This document shows, piece after piece, positions 13,901-16,992 of a stretch of DNA of 16,992 bases. The notes below the pieces were generated by a model that saw only the letters and a program-made list of their open reading frames with translations, was not told where the DNA came from and did no database searches. The first letter of the stretch is position 1. Each line of letters opens with the position of its first letter. The translations under genes were made by a program, and so were the position numbers. Source of the DNA: Synergistaceae bacterium (GTDB taxonomy: Bacteria > Synergistota > Synergistia > Synergistales > Aminobacteriaceae); the NCBI GenBank assembly GCA_009778055.1, contig WRKN01000029.1, positions 1 through 16,992 on the forward strand, written 5' to 3'.

Positions 13901-15649
13901 GACGAGACGCTTGTGCCGCACATAAGGGAGGCGCTGGGCAAGATTTACAACTCGGGAGAAATGCTGCTCGCCCTCATCAACGACATACTGGACATGTCCA
14001 AAATCGAGGCCGGCAAGCTGGAGCTGACGCCGGGCGAGTACAAAGTCGCCAGCCTGCTCAACGATACCACGACCCTGAACATGATGCGCATAGGCAGCAA
14101 GCCGATTGAGTTTGAACTCCACGTGGATGAAAACACCCCGTCGGAGTTGATAGGCGACGAGATCCGTATCAAGCAGATTTTGAACAACCTGCTCTCCAAC
14201 GCGTTCAAGTACACGGAAAGAGGCGTGGTCAAGCTGTCGGTGTCCTCAGAAACGAGGAACGGGGAAACGGAGCCCGAGGAATCCGAGGTGACGCTTGTTT
14301 TCCGCGTGAGCGACACCGGCCAGGGCATGACCGAGGAACAGGTAAGCAGGATGTTTGAGGAGTATTCCCGTTTTAACACTGAGGCCAACCGTATGACCGA
14401 GGGCACGGGGCTGGGCATGGGTATCACCCGGAACCTGGTGCGCCTGATGAACGGCGAGGTCACGGTAAAAAGCGAACTGAACATGGGCACGATATTTATT
14501 GTGCGTCTGCCGCAAAAGGCGACCGGCGAGGGCGCTTTGGGCAGGGAACTGGCGGAAAGCCTGAGAAATTTCCGCATGAACGGCTCCAAACAGATAAGAA
14601 GGGCGCAGGTAGTGTTCGAGCCTATGCCCTATGGCAGCGCCCTTGTCGTGGACGACGTGGAATCGAACCTGTATGTGGTCAAGGGGCTTCTGGCTCCTTA
14701 CGAGCTGTCGGTGGACGCCGTCATGTGCGGATTTGACGCGGTTGAGAAAATAAAGGGCGGCAAAGAGTACGACATTGTGTTTATGGATCATATGATGCCG
14801 GGGATGGACGGCATTGAGGCGACAAAAATCATACGCGGACTTGGGTATAAGCTCCCAATCGTCGCGCTGACCGCCAACGCGCTGGTGGGGCAGGCGGATA
14901 TGTTTCTGGCAAACGGTTTCGACGGTTTTATTTCCAAGCCGATTGACGTGCGCCAGTTGAACGCCGCGCTGAAAAAATTCATACGCGACAAACAGCCGCC
15001 CGAGGTGATAGAGGCCGCCCGCCTGCGAGGAGGCGCGCGCCGGGGGAGACATGCCGAAGACGCGGAGCGTCCTGCCGTAACCCCGCAGTTGGCCGGAATT
15101 TTCATCCGGGACGCCGAGAAGGCCGCCGCGGCGCTGGCGGAGATCCATGAGCGCGGTTCTTATGATGAAGAAGACATACGGATGTATACGATCAGCGTCC
15201 ACGCCATGAAAAGCGCGTTTGCCAACGTCGGCGAAACGGAGCTTTCCGACGTCGCGGGCAAATTGGAGCAGGCGGGGCGCGATAAGGACACTGCCGTGAT
15301 GTTGTCCGAAACGGGGGCGTTTCTGAGCGGGCTACGGGCGGTCGTCGAAAAGCTCGCTGAACTTACAAAACTTGCCAAACTCGCCCAACTCGCCAAACTC
15401 GCCAAAAACATGGGGAGCGGCGGTGACGCGGCGGAATATGACCGCGAGTATCTGCGTGAAAAACTCTTTGCCGTCAGGGAAGCGTGTGAGACATACGACA
15501 AAAAAAGCGCAAAGGCCGCGCTGTCCGATTTGGGGCAAAAAGAGTGGCCGCGCCGGATTGAGGAACTGCTGGACACATTATCCGAACACCTGCTCAACGG
15601 TGATTTTGAGGAGGTGTCAAAGGCCGCTGATTTGGAAGGGCTGGAATAA
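10940..15649 (+). CDS. Giant hybrid sensor histidine kinase: two substrate-binding domains, PAS x3, HisKA, HATPase, receiver, HPt
   Basis: A 1569-residue phosphorelay sensor. In order: hydrophobic signal (1-25) ending in a lipobox-like V-A-S-C25; first bacterial substrate-binding domain type 3 (about 60-285, with TPERK); second such domain (about 305-530, with THTEEREKEF); one membrane helix (about 540-562); three PAS domains (about 575-695, 703-822, 825-951); HisKA with phosphoacceptor H969 in MSHEIRTPMN; HATPase with the N box near 1079, DTGQGM from D1125 and GTGLGMG from G1155; a receiver with D1238-D1239, phosphoacceptor D1283, T1311 and K1333; and an HPt domain with H1421 in VHAMKSA. All phosphotransfer residues are intact. 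The outer domains probably bind an amino acid or similar solute. No response regulator or transporter partner is adjacent. GGGAG or AAGGGG precedes the ATG. Confidence 0.93.
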   Translation: MKVKLRQVIALLLVLGVVIGGVASCSAESKPSFNIDSISSYRGIPGVTEDEITAIEALKSAGRSFSYGSLRTKEAFVLPNGELAGFTPMFCGLLSELFGIPFVHRLYSWYSLKSGIDARAVDFTGDLIPTPERKLSYFMTYPIAERSLRILTHGDSHIKTESDLNGLRVGFPEEDVIAQSVLEIYPELSFEIVNAQDAGDAFGMLRSGFIDAFVDHTLEPYSYSAYPLVNSQVFFPLVYAPVSMATANPELEPVISVVNKYIYAGGIDRLHELYRKGDTEYAKHEFGRSLSAEEAAYIAGLAASGSKVRIALEHDNYPISFYDENYKKFDGIAPDILAEISKLTGIEFEAATDKNTTFPEILERLRTGDVALISELTHTEEREKEFIWVDAPYSTFHYAILSKADYPDLEIYQVIRASVGVVKGTSAEVMFDAWFPNHTDAKRYNTQNEALDALELGEIDLFMTVDFILLFQMNYREKPGYKVNVVFAAPIGESRFGLNKDQEILRSIIGKAQSHVDTEKIVKSWTSRVYDYSRKFEQERFLYMTVLAGTLTLSLAILMVLYLKDAQKSRTIAEQSATLAAIYNSMPAMVYTKDFNGLYTSCNRRFEEELEISESEIIGRAFHDMDTRDSSADRDFSEIDRKVLSESVTVTTEGWYVFAGKHRRAKEIIRTPLIQNGKVAGLLGITMDITKRKLAEEAANEAHERAKTMLDTIPLCCCLVSRNYECIDCNSEAVRLFELNSKQEFIDNFAVLSPELQPDGRSSMEVACAIVDKAFEGERFVGEWTHQLLDGTPIPAITTYERVNYGGDYAVLSYARDMREHKRMTATIEAIMNNLPGMVFQCLYNPPEYTYTFVSQGCLELLGYAPEELTRGSAVRFFDLVHPDDVDALKKLSAETYPMGLPFEATFRVITKDGAVKWVWERSRVIEKKPDGTPCLLEGYHTDITEQRRLESAEMANRAKTQFLATMSHEIRTPMNAILGITEILHQDETLVPHIREALGKIYNSGEMLLALINDILDMSKIEAGKLELTPGEYKVASLLNDTTTLNMMRIGSKPIEFELHVDENTPSELIGDEIRIKQILNNLLSNAFKYTERGVVKLSVSSETRNGETEPEESEVTLVFRVSDTGQGMTEEQVSRMFEEYSRFNTEANRMTEGTGLGMGITRNLVRLMNGEVTVKSELNMGTIFIVRLPQKATGEGALGRELAESLRNFRMNGSKQIRRAQVVFEPMPYGSALVVDDVESNLYVVKGLLAPYELSVDAVMCGFDAVEKIKGGKEYDIVFMDHMMPGMDGIEATKIIRGLGYKLPIVALTANALVGQADMFLANGFDGFISKPIDVRQLNAALKKFIRDKQPPEVIEAARLRGGARRGRHAEDAERPAVTPQLAGIFIRDAEKAAAALAEIHERGSYDEEDIRMYTISVHAMKSAFANVGETELSDVAGKLEQAGRDKDTAVMLSETGAFLSGLRAVVEKLAELTKLAKLAQLAKLAKNMGSGGDAAEYDREYLREKLFAVREACETYDKKSAKAALSDLGQKEWPRRIEELLDTLSEHLLNGDFEEVSKAADLEGLE
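15350..15403 (+). repeat. In-frame tandem repeat of 9 bases (six units) in the kinase gene
   Basis: Six successive 9-base units, best matched by AAACTCGCC, encode KLAELTKLAKLAQLAKLA at residues 1471-1488 of the kinase, just after the HPt helices. The third to sixth units are nearly identical in DNA; the first two have diverged. Because the unit is a multiple of three, gain or loss of copies would change the linker length without a frameshift. Confidence 0.8.
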
Positions 15650-15674
15650 TTCAATAATTTAATAACTTAATAAT

Positions 15675-16992
15675 TCACTCGCGCTCCATCAGCATAACCG
15701 TTTCCACGTGGACGGTCTGGGGGAACATGTCGAACGCCCGCGCGGACTTCGGCATATATCCGCCCTCCTTCAGAATCTTCGCGTCACGCGCAAGCGTCGC
15801 GGGGTTGCAGGAAACATAGATAACCCTGCCGATTCCCATCTCGATGATTCTGTCGAGCACGGCGCGCTCACAGCCGCCCCTTGGCGGATCCAGGACAACC
15901 AGATCGTACGGGCCGGGCGTGTCCGCCTCCTCCGCTTTGCCCTTTATTACCCTGACGTTGTGTATTCCGTTGTCCTCAAGGTTTTTCTCCATCAGCTCAA
16001 CCGCTCTCCCCCATTCCTCCACCGCCGTGAGCGTCTCCGTTTCGGCCAGATAACAGGTTAGCGACCCGACGCCGCTGTACAGCTCCAGCACGTCCGCGCT
16101 TTCGCCGGCGCGGGCCAGTTCCCGCGCGTAACGGTAAAGCGCGGCGGCCTGTTCGGTGTTGACCTGGAAGAAAGAGGAAGTGTCGTAACTGAGGAGCCAG
16201 CCGTCCAGCCGCTCGCCTATCAGCCCGTCTCCTTTGAGCGCCTCGGTGCGGTCGCCGAGGATGACGTTGCCGGGGCGCGAATTATGGTTTATCGTCAAGG
16301 TGGTCAGTTTTTTCAAAGGACGGCACAGCCCGGCTATGCTTTTCATATTTTGGGCGTTCAGCCGTCCGTTGAGCACCAGCGAAGCAAGGGTTTGCCCGGT
16401 GTGGATACCGGCCCTCAAAATGACGTGACGCAGCGCTCCCTTGTGCTCGCGCTCGTCGTACACGTCAAGCCGGAGGCCCGGCAGCTCGTTTTGCATGATG
16501 GAAAAAAGCTCGTTCAGGGGAGCGGCGCTGACCGGACAGCTTTGAACAGGCACAAGCCAGTGGCTGTCCGCCCTGAAAAAACCCATCAGCGGCTTGCCCT
16601 TTATCTTGCGGACAGGAAACGACGCCTTGTTGCGGTAACCCCACTGCCGGGGACTTGGGGAACACTGGACGCCGGAAAGGTCAATCACGGCGTCCAGCCC
16701 GCCTATGCGCTTCAGGGCGTCGCGGACGACTTCGGCCTTGATTTCAAGCTGAAGCGCGTAAGACGCGTGCTGGAGCTGACAGCCTCCGCAGGTTCCAAAG
16801 GCGGGACAGGCGGGTTCTACGCGCTGTGGGTTGGCCTGAATCACGCGTCTTACACGCGCGAACGCGAAGTCTTTTTTTCGCTGAACGACCTCGGCCTCGA
16901 CCACCTCGCCGGGCAGCGCCCCCTCCGTAAAAACAACCCCGTCGCCGGTACGCGCTATGCCTCTCCCGTCGCTCGATATTTTCTCAATGGTT
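15675..16992 (-). CDS. RNA uracil-C5 methyltransferase, RlmD/TrmA (RumA) family, 5' end cut off
   Basis: An S-adenosylmethionine-dependent enzyme that methylates C5 of a uridine, most likely U1939 and/or U747 of 23S rRNA. The frame stays open to the right edge; the 29 codons before the GTG at 16904 encode a TRAM domain (IEKISSDGRGIARTGDG, VVFTEGALPGEVV), so that GTG is internal and the start lies outside the window. About 438 residues are visible. The 4Fe-4S cysteines are in CPAFGTCGGC and VQSCP. The methyltransferase domain shows FFQVNT, the SAM loop LELYSGVGSLT, VVLDPPRGG and the catalytic cysteine in YVSCNPATL. It converges on the kinase gene with only 25 AT-rich bases between them and no GC-rich terminator. 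Whether it is RlmC-, RlmD- or dual RlmCD-type cannot be told here. Confidence 0.92.
   Translation of the reverse strand, partial: TIEKISSDGRGIARTGDGVVFTEGALPGEVVEAEVVQRKKDFAFARVRRVIQANPQRVEPACPAFGTCGGCQLQHASYALQLEIKAEVVRDALKRIGGLDAVIDLSGVQCSPSPRQWGYRNKASFPVRKIKGKPLMGFFRADSHWLVPVQSCPVSAAPLNELFSIMQNELPGLRLDVYDEREHKGALRHVILRAGIHTGQTLASLVLNGRLNAQNMKSIAGLCRPLKKLTTLTINHNSRPGNVILGDRTEALKGDGLIGERLDGWLLSYDTSSFFQVNTEQAAALYRYARELARAGESADVLELYSGVGSLTCYLAETETLTAVEEWGRAVELMEKNLEDNGIHNVRVIKGKAEEADTPGPYDLVVLDPPRGGCERAVLDRIIEMGIGRVIYVSCNPATLARDAKILKEGGYMPKSARAFDMFPQTVHVETVMLMERE

Noticed and set aside
16904..16904. GTG as the start of the RNA methyltransferase
   Set aside because: The frame continues upstream to the edge and encodes a recognisable TRAM domain, so this GTG is an internal Val.
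1..16992. CRISPR array, insertion sequence, prophage genes or attachment sites
   Set aside because: No regularly spaced repeats, transposase, integrase or phage structural genes are seen; the toxin-antitoxin pair is the only accessory-type module.

Overview
The window is a bacterial chromosomal segment of fairly high GC, densely coding and mostly on the + strand. tRNAs have genome-encoded CCA ends, several genes start with TTG or GTG, there is a type IV-pilin-like gene and a very large hybrid sensor kinase, and the acyl-CoA ligase, peptidase T and PLP enzymes resemble those of anaerobes. A Synergistota-like or Clostridia-like anaerobe would fit, but I cannot fix the phylum from these data alone.

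Layout. (1) Positions 2-910: 3' part of an AMP-forming acyl-CoA ligase, cut by the left edge. (2) Positions 911-1174: spacer with two hairpins, a candidate promoter and a small palindrome. (3) Positions 1175-7370: a compact histidine operon, hisG-hisD-[prepilin-like gene]-hisC-hisB-hisAF-hisIE, with mostly overlapping or abutting genes. (4) Positions 7371-7971: two hairpins, then tRNA-Glu(UUC) and tRNA-Lys(UUU) on the - strand with their own promoter. (5) Positions 7970-10185: a cysteine-synthase-family gene and peptidase T, 11 bases apart. (6) Positions 10195-10880: a toxin-first RelE/HigB-type toxin-antitoxin pair behind a near-consensus promoter. (7) Positions 10940-15649: a 1569-residue hybrid histidine kinase with two substrate-binding domains, three PAS domains, HisKA, HATPase, receiver and HPt. 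(8) Positions 15675-16992, - strand: an RlmD/TrmA-family RNA uracil-C5 methyltransferase, cut by the right edge.

The his operon is the most interesting part. HisA and HisF, the two consecutive (beta-alpha)8-barrel enzymes, are one uninterrupted 484-codon reading frame with almost no linker. Both halves keep their catalytic aspartates, and the HisF half keeps the four residues of the ammonia gate. No hisH (glutaminase subunit) lies in the cluster. HisG is the short form, which normally needs HisZ, and no hisZ is present either. A complete prepilin-like gene sits between hisD and hisC. Together the genes cover the pathway from ATP + PRPP to histidine except for the HisH glutaminase, the HisZ regulatory subunit and a histidinol-phosphate phosphatase, which must be encoded elsewhere or be replaced.
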